A stretch of 64,000 nucleotides of DNA. Origin: Delphinus delphis. Taxonomy: Eukaryota > Chordata > Mammalia > Artiodactyla > Delphinidae. A model generated the notes under the pieces. That model worked only from the letters and a program-made list of their open reading frames with translations, searched no databases and had not been told where the DNA came from. The translations under genes were made by a program, and so were the position numbers. Within the stretch, counting starts at the first letter, position 1. Each line of letters starts with the position of its first letter. The stretch covers positions 14,752,994 through 14,816,993 of the forward strand of contig NC_082693.1 in assembly GCF_949987515.2 (NCBI RefSeq), in the 5' to 3' direction. Below are positions 12,401 to 25,449 of this stretch, piece after piece.

Positions 12401-13229
12401 CAATAGTTTCTTTTAAAAGTTTTAATACTATCACAGTAAAAATATCATTTTTGGAGGTGGCAAATGTGGGATGCCCTGCACTTAAATATGAACTCTAGCT
12501 ACTTAAAAGTTTAACTAGCTTGAGGTAGTTAGAATTAGTCAGAAAAAGGCTGATTGTCTTGTGTCTTATGGCAAACAAAATGCATATTCATTAACTAGCC
12601 TTTAGAACATATTTATTAACTGGAATCGCTAAAGCTTAGCTCATTCTTAATGGTGTAAAAAATGGTGTTACTTATTTCTATGTCGTATTACTACACGTAA
12701 AAATGCAACATATTACAGAAGCAGAACAAATTTGTTTTTGGTTCTAACAAGGGAAAAAAGTAAATATAATAGAATTTTATTCCTAATATAAGCAGTCAGA
12801 AACTTTCATTTATTCTGCAATTGTCACACATAGGTGTCTTTCCCCAGGGCTGGAGGTGGGTAATATTTGGTTGAAAGGAACGTATGTTCCTGATGACGCA
12901 TGGGTTTTCTCAGTACCAAGTCCTAATTCTACCACAATCACAACTGCTTCTTGACATTTAAAGAAGCATTTCATTTCCAGAAGGTGGCGTTCTAGAACAG
13001 TTGGAAACGGGTTTGCTTCCATTTCAAACAAAGCAGAGGTGCATTCAATTAACATTCAAGTTATCCGAAATTCTGGAAACACAGAGTGGCTATTCAAACC
13101 AAAAAAAAAAAAAAAAAAAAAAAATGTCCTGCTGTCCTTTCTTTGATAGCATTTAAAACTCCAAATATTTTTCTATGTCCATGACCTAACTTATTGTCTG
13201 GGAAAACTAGCAACGCAACAGTTTAGATA
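9419..13229. other. Non-coding single-copy stretch
   Basis: I see no gene, RNA gene or clear young repeat here. A run of 24 A at 13101-13124 follows about 300 bp of unassigned sequence. Short ORFs (60-81 codons) have no recognisable motifs, signal peptides or splice-site support. Confidence 0.5.
13101..13124. repeat. A24 homopolymer
   Basis: This is an uninterrupted run of 24 A. It looks like the tail of a retroposed sequence, but the upstream 300 bp is not a SINE or L1 I recognise and no target duplication was found. Confidence 0.9.
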
Positions 13230-13960
13230 TTGCAGCATTAAAACAAAATGAATGAACATAACAAAACAGAAAGAGTTATATAAATACAGAGAACAAAGAG
13301 GTGGTTGCCAGAGGGGAGGGGAGTTGGAGGAGGAAAGAAATAGGTGAGAAAGATTAAGAGGTACAAACTTTCAATTGCAAAATATATGAGTCACAGGTAT
13401 GAAATGTACGATGTGGAGAATATAGTCAATAACTATGAAATACCTTTGTATGGTGACAGATCGTAACTAGACTTATTGCGATGATCATTTTGATATGTAT
13501 AGAAATTTCGAATTACCATGTTGTGTAACAGGAACTAACATAGTGTTGTAGGTCAATTATACTTCAAAAACAAAACAAACTCATAGAAAAAGAGATCAGA
13601 TTTGTGGTTACTGGAGACAAGGGGTGGTGGAAGGGGGAGTTGAATGAAGGTGGTCCAAAGGTACAAATTCCCAGTTATAAGATAGGTGAGTGCTGGAGAT
13701 GTAATGTACAACATGATTAATATAATTAACGCTGCTGTACATTATATGTCAAAGTTGTTAGGACAGTGAATCCTAAGAGTTCTCATCACAAGAAAAACAT
13801 TTTTTTCTATTTCTTTAAATTTGTATCTACATGCGATGATAGATGTTCACTGAACTTGTGATAATCATTTCATGATAAATGTAAATCAAATCATTATGCT
13901 GTGTACCTTAGTGCTGTATGTCAATTACATCTCAATAAAACTGGAAAACATATATAGATA
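13230..13960 (+). mobile_element. Two L1 3'UTR tails in tandem, sense
   Basis: Two successive segments (about 13230-13572 and 13573-13960) each run through the same old L1 3'UTR. Each goes from a 'gtggttgccagagg' or 'gtggttactggaga' block, through 'gtacaaa...cagttataagat', to a final 'ggtcaattatacttc' or 'gtcaattacatctcaataaaa'. The second keeps an AATAAA-type end. They may be two insertions in a row or one duplicated tail. Confidence 0.75.
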
Positions 13961-14030
13961 TAGATAAAAAGGGACTATATATATAGTATATATAGATAGA
14001 TAGATAGATATATAAAGATATAAAGGGACA
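13948..14030. repeat. TATAGA-rich simple repeat
   Basis: This is an imperfect array of TATAGA/GATA units directly after the L1 tail. It probably arose from the A-rich end of that element. Confidence 0.85.
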
Positions 14031-15629
14031 TAGAAAACTAGGCCAGTTTTACATAAGAGTATATCAGCTTCTGTTTTCACTTTTAATAACGTTCATTTAT
14101 AAATGTATTTGAATAATATTTGATGCCACACAATTATATTATCTGAAAAATATATGTAAAATTATATAATTATGGAAATTTTTGATTTCCCAGTGATTAT
14201 TTAAAATATACCTGAAATTATAAAATCCTTGGCCTGTAATAAGCATATGGAGAAGCTGAAAAAGAGTAAAAAATTAGAAGAGACATAAAAAAATTTCTTC
14301 CGGGAAGGAAATTTCTGTTAATTCTTGAGTTTTCTAAAGAGAGATTTTAGAAATCTTTGCCTGGTGAAAATGTATGTAGCATCACAGAGGTAATGAAGTT
14401 TGACTACAGTAAATTGATCCATTTTCTACACAGAGACAATTTGGGAACATTTGTGATCTTGCCTGAGATTATGAATATTTCCAGCACTTTTATTTATTTC
14501 TATCAGCAATAAGAATTTATTCAATGGTCAAAGAAAATTATGTTTACAGTGTCAAAGTTCATTTAAACTGTCAGCTAGTAGTTTTCCGAAAGAATTGGAA
14601 GTTTTAGTCATAATCGTTTATATCCTGAGAACTATTTGTCTCTTTGAGTATTGTTGCTTGCCAGTTGTTATCTTACACAAGCCACAAATGCATCACTAAT
14701 ATAACTGTATGTGACCATATTACAGGCTTACTAGAAAGTATATTGGAAATGCATCATGTAAAATGTATTTAGTAAAGCAACTAGTATCACAATAAATTAT
14801 AGAAGTATACACATCACACCCATTTGTAAAGATAATCCATCTCTGAATATGATAAACTAGAATTTACCTTAAAATAGGGTTGTTCCCAGAAAAATGGATG
14901 TAAGAAACATTCAGTTAAAAAGCTATGAAACAAAACTCTTTCAAATATTAACATTTGGAATTAAGTATATCAAATATTCAGATTCAAATCAATGTTCCCA
15001 GTTTTCAGACAAATATGAACACACATTACAACAATTCTCTAGGTAGAGTACAACTACCTATGTACAGGCTACAACTGAAGCTATAGAACTAGTACAGTAC
15101 AAATTTCTTAATTTTGCTCCAAGATTGAAGTGAGGAGGGAACATTATATTTTCATGAAGTTTAACATAATTATACACTGCATAATACAATTTTAAGATAA
15201 AATATAACACCTTAAATAAATTTTATACTTGCTATAGACCAGTACAGACTCCCTTTGTCAATAAGGTACTTTAATGGAAAAGTTTGAGAGAAATTGATGA
15301 GTGTATTTTATTCCCTAAATTATATTATTTTTCAGAATTGCATTCTCTTTCTTTACTTAAGTCAATTTAACATACAGTGTGTATGTTCATAAAGTTATGA
15401 CATTAATTATATTAAAGAGTTACACTAAGAGTTAAGATTTTAAATACTCTTTAGTTATATCATTTATGGAGAGAGCTGTCTTTTTCAATAAGTATTTTAT
15501 TTGCTCCCCAAACAACTATAGAATATTGATATGGAATGCATTATTTTTACTCTATCTTTAAAGAGAGGCAAATCAATCAAGACAAAATGTCCCCCCCCCC
15601 CAAAAAAAAAGTAAAAATTAACCTCATAT
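14031..15629. other. Non-coding AT-rich stretch
   Basis: I see no gene or placeable repeat here. A C11 run followed directly by A9 sits at 15590-15610 and could be prone to slippage. Confidence 0.5.
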
Positions 15630-16560
15630 GGGACTTTCACTTCTGGCTATGATAGAGTAATATTCACCAGCATTACAATTCTGCTGCAAGTAACTCTGAA
15701 ACCGGACAAAGCTAGAATACAGAGAACCCAGGGCTATGATCATTGAGAGAAAGGACATTCACAAAATGAGGTCTACATTCATCCTAGCTTTTGCTGGGGA
15801 TCACTTTCCAATTTAAGAAGTGGAGCCAAACACAGAACAGTAACCTCCCTGAGTAGAAGAAATAAAGACTGGAGTTCTGGGCCACCAAGGTAGCTGTTAT
15901 TTTCAGGAAAATGGTACCAGAGAGAAGGCAGCTGGACAGAGACCTTTACAAATCTGAGGAAGTGTCCTCGAGTTTTTGTGTAAATTCTAAGCTGTATGCA
16001 CATAGAGAAGAGATCCACAGACCTGGTACACTGCTACTGTAGAGCTATAAACCCCACAGAGACTGGGCCTGGCAGTGCTAGGATACATTATAGATCTCAT
16101 TAGCCAGAGGGGAGAGGCACTGTTGAACACGCTAGGAATTCAGTTGAAACTCCAGAATTGCCAGAACTTAGGAGCAGAGCTAGTCTATCCCCCGACTGTA
16201 ATAAAGACCAAAATGATCAAGTTGAGACACCAGTAAAGTCCCTCAGCTACCGGAGCAAAGTTAAAGACTCTTCACAGTCTTACGGCATAATCCAGAAGAT
16301 CTATAAAGGTCGAACTAATCTATTGTGATAGAATGTGGGACTGTAATTGTGTCGGGGAGGAGAGGTGGGAATTGTTTTGGAAGGGCCGTGATGTAACTTT
16401 CCCTGGGATGATGAAAATGTCCTAAATCTTGACAGGGCTTTGGGTTAAAAAGACCTACCTGTTCTTCAAAACTCATCAAACTGTGCAATTAATATCTATA
16501 CATTTCACTGCGTGTAAATTATGTCTCAAAAAGGATAATGTTAAACAAGGTAATAGAGAA
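15630..16560 (+). mobile_element. Degraded old L1 (L1M-type), sense
   Basis: The first part resembles an L1M leader region. The last part (about 16330-16550) follows an L1M 3' end in order: 'gggaattgttttggaagg', 'gatgaaaatgtccta', 'aaactcatcaaactgtg' and 'gtaaattatgtctcaa'. The interior is missing, so it is an internally deleted or heavily decayed copy. Borders are approximate. Confidence 0.55.
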
Positions 16561-19500
16561 AAAGAGAGGGCAATTTTTAAAGTTGTGCTAAAAATTGTTA
16601 AGGGATGGAAAAGGAATTTCCTGCATTGCTGTACTAATTCTGGTTTCAGAAGGTAACAAAATGAATAAAGGAATAAATGTCAGTAACTGAAAAAAACACC
16701 TTTTTTAAGAATGCACGTAGTTAGTAGAAATAATACAATAAAAGTATGGAAATACATAAAGACCCAGAAGCAGGATCAAGATCTATTGACAATGAATTCT
16801 TAAAATAAATGTATTGGTGCTTAATATGTTCAAAAACAAGAGGATGTGAATAAAACACAGACTCTATAATATAGGAGAGTAAATATACATATATACACAT
16901 TATAATACAAGGCAGAAAGTAGTAAATGCCTCAAAAGTTGATGATATGAGAGCAATGCAATTTCAGAAGAACAAGAGAAGATATCAAGAAGGGTTTGGAT
17001 GACAAAAAGGTAAATAAATATAGACTCAAAAAGGAAACTAGCCACCCTGATGTCCATGGCCACTGCCCTCTGTAGTTGTAGCACGATATCTTTGAAGCCC
17101 TAAAAGTATCCACGTATGTCCCAAATGCCCACAATATAATTCCAGTTTGATGATCACTAACCCTTATGCTTCAAATTCTAATCAGGTACCATACAGTAAA
17201 ATATAGCAATTAGTAAAAAAAAATAGCTAAAACCAGTCTGACAACTTCAACTAATTTTCTTTGCTTTCAAAAGAACAGTTCAGCCAAACTTTGTCTTCTG
17301 GTCTCCCCTCCTCAGGCTTCATCCTTGAGCTCTGCTCTCACCCTGGCAGCCCTATTAGCCGTAAGGCAGAATTTTCTCAGGCTGCTTCGGAGAGACAAAC
17401 CCGAGCAACAGAAAAAGAGTGCATATTAAGCCCTTTGGTCTTGAATTTAAGAAAATGAGCAATCTACTTTAATTGACAAATTTGGGAATCGAGATGGAGT
17501 ACATGTTTTGGTTTTGTTTTTATTTTTTCTTTAATGTAGAAGAATCTTCTCATCATATTATGCTGAGGGGAAATAAAAGTCTGAATTCCTTTTAAAATCA
17601 ATCCACTATTTCTTTTTGTGCACTCTATACATACTCTGAACATTAACTTTACATACACTTAACAAGCTAAGATAGTTTTTCAGTTGTTATTGTTTTATTT
17701 TGTTTTTTCCAGAATGGAAATTAGACTTTATAAAATGACATTTCAAGTAGTCCATGTATGGACCATATTTCTCAGCTTTATACCAAACTACGTGAAAAGT
17801 TGTAGTAGCCTAATGTGTGAACCTGTGATAAAAATGTTTATTAGAATGAATTTAATGATTATTGGCATCAATATTCAATGGATGAATTCTTCATTGTAAA
17901 TATTCTCTGGAAATAATAATTTGAGAACAATTAAATTTTTATTCTAAATTTGTGGAATATGAGTACTTTGTGCAATTTTTATTTTAAAAATGCACCTAGA
18001 AATAGTGTGAATCTCTGATTCGATTTTTCTAAGTAACGTTAAGTAAAATTTTAGGGAAAATAATCATTTCAATCTATACTGTGGTAGTTAATGTAGTATT
18101 AACTTAAACTCTATAACAAAGACTCAAAATACAGCAGTATAAACAAGATAGAATATTCTCTCTTGCATTTTCTCTCTCTTCTTTATAACTAAGGTAAGAA
18201 TGAGAACCAGCAATTCAGCTTTACCATTGTCAGGAGCAGGTATCCATTTCCAAGTTGGCTACTCTATCCATCATCATCTCCCAGGTGTGTGGGAGGGGTG
18301 TGTGTGTGTGGGGGGTGTGTTTTAAGAAGGAGGGGCAGACAGGAGGGTCCACACACCATCCTTTTATGGGCACAACTGGAAGAATCACATATTTCACATT
18401 TCATTGAGTAGAACCAGTAACTTGCCCACATCTCACTGAAATGGAGTCTGGGAAATGTGGCCTTTGACTGGCTGGCCATTTACTATGGGAGCGGAAAAAG
18501 ACACTGTGACACAACTTGCAACCCGCCACCAAAAATCCAGGTGTGCACTTCTTCCCACTTACATACCCCCTCTACACACACATACACCCAATATTATAAA
18601 GTCCCATTCGAAAAAAAAAAAAAAGGAACAGTACAGTGTTGGAAGTATAGTGGTGAGCACAGCTGCCTTCCTAAAACATGGAATAGGAAAATAACAGCTG
18701 TCATTTTTCAAAGCAATGATCAAATCCTACCAGATATGAATTTTAAACATTCCCTGCTCTGGCAGTGAAATAATTTCCTTGACTAGGTCCTGATTATATT
18801 ATCTGGAAGAAATTTCTTTGTCCCTTGTCATTTACAGTTCCTGTTTTCTTTACTTTGGGATGTTTTTCTTTGTCCATTATTTCTATTACCATAAGGACTG
18901 GTTTGCTTGTGACAGTTCTGATTTATATGCATTGTCCTGGTGTAATATCAATATTGAATGAATAAATTACTTGTTCTAAATATGTGTCCCTTTCTCTCTT
19001 GAAAGTGTCTGAATACCTTATAATTATCTCTTTAAGGGAGAATTGCACTCTATTCTCTCCTTGGAGGCTGTACAGATTTCTGGGCTATATTCTGCAAGGC
19101 CAGTTGGGAGGCTTCTAGATTTGCTTTAAAGGTCAAACGTGCATTGGTTTTTGCAGATCAATACAATTCCTAAAAATCTCAGTATGCTTTTGTTCTACTG
19201 ACAGTCAGATCCACAGGCACATAACCATAACCACAGATCTAATCTAGAGAATGTTCCTATGCTTACAGACTATCCTCTTATATTTTCTGGTTTCTTTGTT
19301 CAGAACATTTTTGCTTTCCCTGAATTTAGTAGTGTCTACTTTGATGCTCTCTGAAAATATTATCTGAGTTAAGAAAGCATCACCCTTAATCTAACCTTTG
19401 AAACTAGAATGGACCCCAATTAACAGAGATGTTTTAATGTAGGCACTTGAGGACACCAGAGGTTATTTACTAGTAAAGATGCTTCTTTAAAATCACGTCT

Positions 19501-22500
19501 TATAACCAGCCCAAGTACATCTTGTCACAGAACTTTGCACGACAAGAAAGAGCCAACATATATAAACATTCTGTGCTTTTTTAACGTTCTGAGATTCTCA
19601 AACAATTCACAGAGGTTACATGTTCTTTTGTCAAGTAGTCTACCTTCTTAAGGATTACAAGTGAGTTTTACCAAATGTTTTATCATGACATAAGAAGGAT
19701 CACTGGCTTTCCAGCCTGCAATATTGGTATTCTTGCCACCTACTACCCAACTCTTAGACCAATGCCTCATTTTTTTAATTATTTTGGTATAATTCCACTT
19801 CTAATAACCAAATTATGTTTTATTTAAGAATAAGATGTTATTTTTTAAAAGCAAGAGAGAGTCTAAAATCCAGCATTTTAAACAGGATAGAAATGTGTGT
19901 CTCATAAAGTAATTCAAAGGTAGGTGGTTCATTACTGGCAGAACACTCTACACTTTCAACATGTGACTTCTGTCCCTAGATTCAGGGAAGGTATTCAACT
20001 TTTGCCCTCTCATAGCAACTAGAAAGTATCAGAGTATTGTATGATCTGTCATTTTAAGGACAAAACCCAGAAGTACCAAATATAATATCTGTTTAAATTC
20101 TATTATCTAAAAAACAGACACATGGTCATACCTTTCAATAAGGGAGGCTGAGAAAGGCAGTCTTTAACTGTATATGTGACCAGTTGAAACTCTATTAGAA
20201 AGAGGTGACCAGATATTGGGCAACAACTCACAGTCTGACACACTATTGTGTTATTCAAAAACAAATCTAAATATTTAAAGCAGGGAAGAAAGATTTAATA
20301 CAGAGAATAAAGTACTTTCAAAATTAATAGCAGGAAGAGCCAAAGTTGTGGGCTCTGGACTGGAACACAACACTACAGAACTGACACATCCAGGGACTGA
20401 GGCCACCACTGGAACAACAGAGTACGAACATTCCACTTTAAAAGCAATTCCATAATCAGAAAGCTGGGAACTAGCTGTCATCACTACTTTTGCAACAGCT
20501 GCCTCTCAACATGGAGGGAAGTGGATAATGTACACTGGAGTATTGCTTTAGAAACCAAGATCTTGCTAGAAGAAAAAAAAAATCCAAAGCAATGCCAATA
20601 TTCTTTGCTTCCACCTTCTAAAATCTGTGCAAATACATTTTATTGGTAGAACCTAATTCTCTTCCTGACTCTTGGCTGCAAAGGCAGATGGGAAGTATCA
20701 CTTTAAGCTTTTCAGAAACTTCAGACAGACACACACACGAAGAAGAAGGTTGGAATGCTGTTTAATGAATCAATCCACGGCACCACCGGTGCTATTAATC
20801 AACAACAGGCACTCCAGCAGAGCAGATATTGTTAAAGTGTTATTTTATTCCAACTGAATACTCTCAATGAACCTTTCGTCTGTGTCTATTCTTTAGTAAC
20901 TGAATCATCATTTAAAATAAAATAATTGGATTAATTTCTCCAAAAAAATGTCAAGAAACTCAGCTTGTGTAAGGTTTGGACATATCAATATCAATTTCTC
21001 AGTCCTTTATACTAGACTTTAAGCAAATACTATTTTTAAAGGTCTGAAAGTTCTATCTTTATAAAGACTTCATGTTCTATTAATTCACTTTTTCCCTTCT
21101 CCCAAGTTAAAGTGAATGAAAGATAAGCAACTTACTTTTAATATAGTAGCAATGTAGCTAGCATTTAATTTCAAAAAAACTTAATAGACATTTCCCTTTA
21201 TTTGTCAGTTTCCTAATATTTGAAATAGGAATATGCAAATAACTTTATCATATCTGCAACTGCCTTTATTTGTTTTTCAAAGAGGTGCTAGCTAGATTCA
21301 GGTCACTCTACTAGGAAACAAAGTGAGGGGTAGAAAGTTGTACTATACCCTCCATGATAGCAGGGACCTTGCCAGTCTTGTTCATCACACTATACCCAGC
21401 ACCAAGCACTGCTAAGCACCCACTAGATACATTTTAAGAATTCTTGACTTAATAAGTGAGGTCCTACTTTCAAAACGGTTTATACAAATAATATTAGGAA
21501 GATAATGAGGGGTAAGGAAAATGCTGAGCATATATAAAACACACATGTAGCTAGTCTCACGGCTGTGGATCATAACTCTTCGTAGTCAATTTTCAAGATG
21601 ACTGTTAAATTTTATCCTGCTGGTAAGGTCACTGTTGAAGATTCTTTCTCAGGTCTGAGGCAAGACTGCAGACTGACCAGCAAGGACACTTACAGAAATT
21701 ATCTTGGAATGAACTTTCTGAAAATTAAGTCATTTAGAACAAATAAATTATCTTTACTATAGAGTGGGGGGGAAACAATAAATTTAATCAGTTATATGTA
21801 CTTGGACACTGATTTCTTAATGCAACAAGCAGGAAAGTTTTAGGAGGCTATTCACCAAGCCACTTAAAACTCTTGTTTCTAACATTTTTTAAACTTTGCC
21901 TCAAAACAAAAGGCATAGACAAAATAACCTAAAGTAATGTTAACACAACACCGAGAAAATGAAATAAACTGACACTGTAAAGATTGTCTTTTTTTCCCGA
22001 AAGATGTGCTATTTCAGTTTTGAAGGCTGATCACTTTGTCTTAAATGTTTGTCTAGAAAATGAGTAGACTACTATGTAGAAGAGAAGGCTTTACTTGTTT
22101 AAGTAGTAGGCATAGAACAAAGTCATGGAAAAATAAATTGTAGAAATGACATAGTTGTCCGTCTGATTTTATTTTTAATTAAAAGATCTACTAAAATAGG
22201 TATGCATACATATTAAGTAAGGAAATAGATGGTATTGAAGGGCATATTTTCAAAGAAATTGAAGTACAAGGAACATGTTGGTACCTTTTCTTGTTAAATA
22301 ATGACTATCAAACTGTGTTAACGCTAACCTTTCAGTTTTGCCAAGATTAGATTGTCCCTTTTCAAACAGTCCAGCTATCTTAGTTTCTCCTCCAAAATGC
22401 ACATGAGTCTACCATAAGAGATATGTAGGTACAAAAATTTCCGATTTTTCAAGGGTTTATTTTCTTAAAAATTAGTGGTATAGTTTAGGAATTAACTTAA

Positions 22501-23170
22501 AGAGAGACTAAATGTTTAGCATAAATGTATTGAAAAAAAATCACTACATGTAAAGTGATTTTTAAGCCCCTCTACCTCTCCAGAGTTCCAAAGTTAAGAA
22601 TTACAATCTAGGCTATTATTAAAATATAAAGGTGCAAACATTTCCATGTATCACCACTGTCCATTTCTACTTAAGCTTCCACTCTGTCTTGACCTCTCAC
22701 ACCTGTGTTGCACTATAAGGAAAGGAGTGCAAGGGGGAATGTACAATTTTGTGACTTTCATGTTATAAATAGCTTTTCCTAAGCAGCTCTGAAAGTGAAT
22801 GTAATTTTTAATTTTCTGTTGTCTATCCTTCCATTCAAGATATCAATCTTTAAAAAAACCCACTAATATAAAATTAAAAGGAAGGAAAAAGAGAAAAGGA
22901 TGAGGATCCTATTATTCATCTTAGTAACAAAAAAGTTACCTGATATATTTTTGGTTCCTAAAACTTTCCCCAGTGAAGCAAACACGCTTCTGGCTGAACC
23001 TAGTTCCTGGATCCAACTAGATAATTTTGTGTGTTGCCCCCATATCTCCACACATTGTTCATTTTCAACAGCAACATACCAAAACAACAGCAAACTATCC
23101 ACATCTGCTTTCTTGCTAACCTTGTAAATATTCCTTTTTATTTCTATTTCTTTCAAATATGTTTAGATAA
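16561..23170. other. Mostly single-copy non-coding DNA
   Basis: No gene could be supported over 6.6 kb on either strand. Visible items are a GT/GGGT-rich tract at about 18285-18325, an A-run near 18611-18624, and an L2-like 3' end at about 21340-21450. The ORFs (60-103 codons) show no domains or splice-site pairs that form a consistent gene model. Confidence 0.5.
21340..21450 (+). repeat. L2-like 3' end
   Basis: The word order 'catgatagcagggaccttg', 'cacactatacccagcacc', 'actagatacatttt' follows the L2 3' end consensus in the sense orientation, with substitutions. Recognised by pattern only. Confidence 0.5.
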
Positions 23171-23187
23171 TAAAAATTATTTTTAAG

Positions 23188-23371
23188 ACTTTTTTTGATG
23201 TGGACCATTTTTAAAGTCTTTATTGAATTTGTTACAATATTGCTTCTGTTTTAGGTTTTGGCTTTTTGGTCACGAGGCATGTGGGATCCTAGTTCCCCGA
23301 CCAGGGATTGAACCCATACCTCCTGCACCAGAAGGCAAAGTCCCAACCACTGGACCACCAGGGAAGTCACC
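23188..23371 (-). mobile_element. CHR-type SINE, antisense
   Basis: Read on the minus strand, the element begins with the tRNA-derived head (ends in 'ccagggaagt' on the plus strand) and closes with a tail region before the T-run. A perfect 17-bp target duplication, TAAAAATTATTTTTAAG, flanks it at 23171-23187 and 23372-23388. The body, with the 'tggaccatttttaaagtctttattg' block, differs from the GC-rich copies elsewhere in the window, so it belongs to a different, probably older subfamily shared with ruminants. Confidence 0.95.
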
Positions 23372-23388
23372 TAAAAATTATTTTTAAG

Positions 23389-25449
23389 TTGAAATTTACT
23401 ACGGATTCTGAGCTTGAACCAAAAAAAATTGACATTTTCCTAAATTAGAAAAAAAATGAACATATTAAATCCTAATTAAGAAAATAACTAAGCAGTTAAA
23501 CTCACAGAAGGGCTACAGTAGCATTTTCAAGGGCTCAACTCTGCTTCTTCGAACTGAAACCACTGATCCCCCGGTCCCCATCCACTCCCACATTCAAAGG
23601 CATGATAACATGAGCAAAAGTACTTTGAGGGGAGATATGTTCACCCTACACAGTTTTTTTCAAATACATATTTTTGTTTGCATATTGATGTTCAATGTCT
23701 TCTGGCACAAAATCTGTTTAGCACAGGGAAGCTAATTCATTGTTAGGTTTTTGGCTTAAACCCTGTATTTATTATGTAAACTCCTTTTTTCCACATAACC
23801 CTCCAAGGTTTGATGAAAACAGATTCCTAAACATGTCCAACCTGCCAAACAGGAATAAAAACTTCCAGTAGAAGCATAACGCTCCTTTAAAATAGGAGTG
23901 TTGTAGCTTGTATGAGCATATTTCACTCTTGGAAAGAAATGAGATCATGTTTCGTTTCAGGAAGATGTATGCTTCAGGTAAGAGACTGAAACAAACTTTC
24001 TATACTTAACTGAATACATAGGAGAATGTTTGAATTCAAATGTATTGCTGAAGTGAAGTAGCTCTTTAATTATATTGCAAAACTTAAATGGTAGATGAGT
24101 TTCAATTCTCAGTAGGTTTGTAAATATTTTCCAGAAGACAGACCTTTCCTGAAGAACTGACTGCACCTTGATTATGCCTTCTCTTCCCCTCTCCTTCCCT
24201 CTCTCTCTCCGACTGACCCTACCGACTGCACTGAGATCATTTCCTTTATATCATCTCTTAACTGCTCACTTTCATGGCTGTCCTAGTCTTGGGCCAATTA
24301 GTCATGTCTGCTGGGAGATTTTTTCTTTGTGCACATTTTCTTCAATGTCTTGAGCCAGTGCCTGTAGTCTATACACTGTGTGCTGCTGATGACTCCAGAA
24401 AGGAATTCTTATTAAATGAAGGGTGGATACTCTTAACAAATGGGCTCCAAACTGACAAGAGTTCCTGCTGAGGAAGCAGCTGCTTTCTTTCTGTTCTGTT
24501 ACTCCATACTGGGCTCCTGCCCTGTTCTGTCTGCCTATCTCTGTACTGGCAGCTCATGAAGACCAATATAAACAGGGTATGGGACCCAACTGTCCCCTTA
24601 CATTCTTACCTGGCAAACAATTACATTTCTGATACTTGAGTTTGAAGATAGAAATGATAGGCCTCACTTTAAAAAAAAATAATCATAATATACATGTGAT
24701 ACCATTAAACTTTCAAAATTAATTATCTAATTATCTAATTGCAATATTGTATATCTAGTAACAGACAGAGAAGGGTTCAAGAGCACGTTGCCTACGTTAT
24801 AAATAACATCATCTACATCATTAATAGCATCAAGAGCTTGGATTCGAATCAAGGTTTTCTTATTCCAACTCAAGGGTTCTTTCCATGACGTATTACTCAT
24901 ACTGCCATTTACACAACATACAAAGCAAGTCTGTGAAATGAGCATAAGGAAAAGAGTATTGTGACTGAGCCGGGAAAATAAAACAAGGTAGCTTTCTTCA
25001 TCCAGCTCCTACAGAAAAGGATCATATTAAGTAGGTGAGTTCACAGATGGAATGAACAAGCTCATATGTTGCCAGGATGAAACTTCAGGCCCTGATTTCA
25101 CGTTATTTTCTGTTGGAGCTGGAATTGTTTTGGTTGTGAGGAAGCCTTCTTTAAGTAAGCAAAAAAGCAGAGTATAATTCTCTTGGAGCTTAGAAAGAAA
25201 TAGTCATTTCCTGTATAGAAAAGTATTGCATTGTATTTCTAACTAAATTACTACCTTTTTTTCTTAATTTATGATCTGATGAAAATGATATACCATAATC
25301 ATAGCAGAAGATGAATTATAATTATTTAGGTATAAATCAATTTTAACTGCTATCAGCCATTAGCTATAGTCCTTTTATGACTCAATTTTCCATTTTAAGT
25401 TATTATCCTGTATTTTTTTGTTGGATGTAGTATTTTCAAGAATTATTTT
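23389..25449. other. Non-coding single-copy stretch
   Basis: I see no gene or clearly placed repeat. A pyrimidine-rich patch lies at about 24175-24220. The short overlapping ORFs at 24168-24566 have no motif support. Confidence 0.45.
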
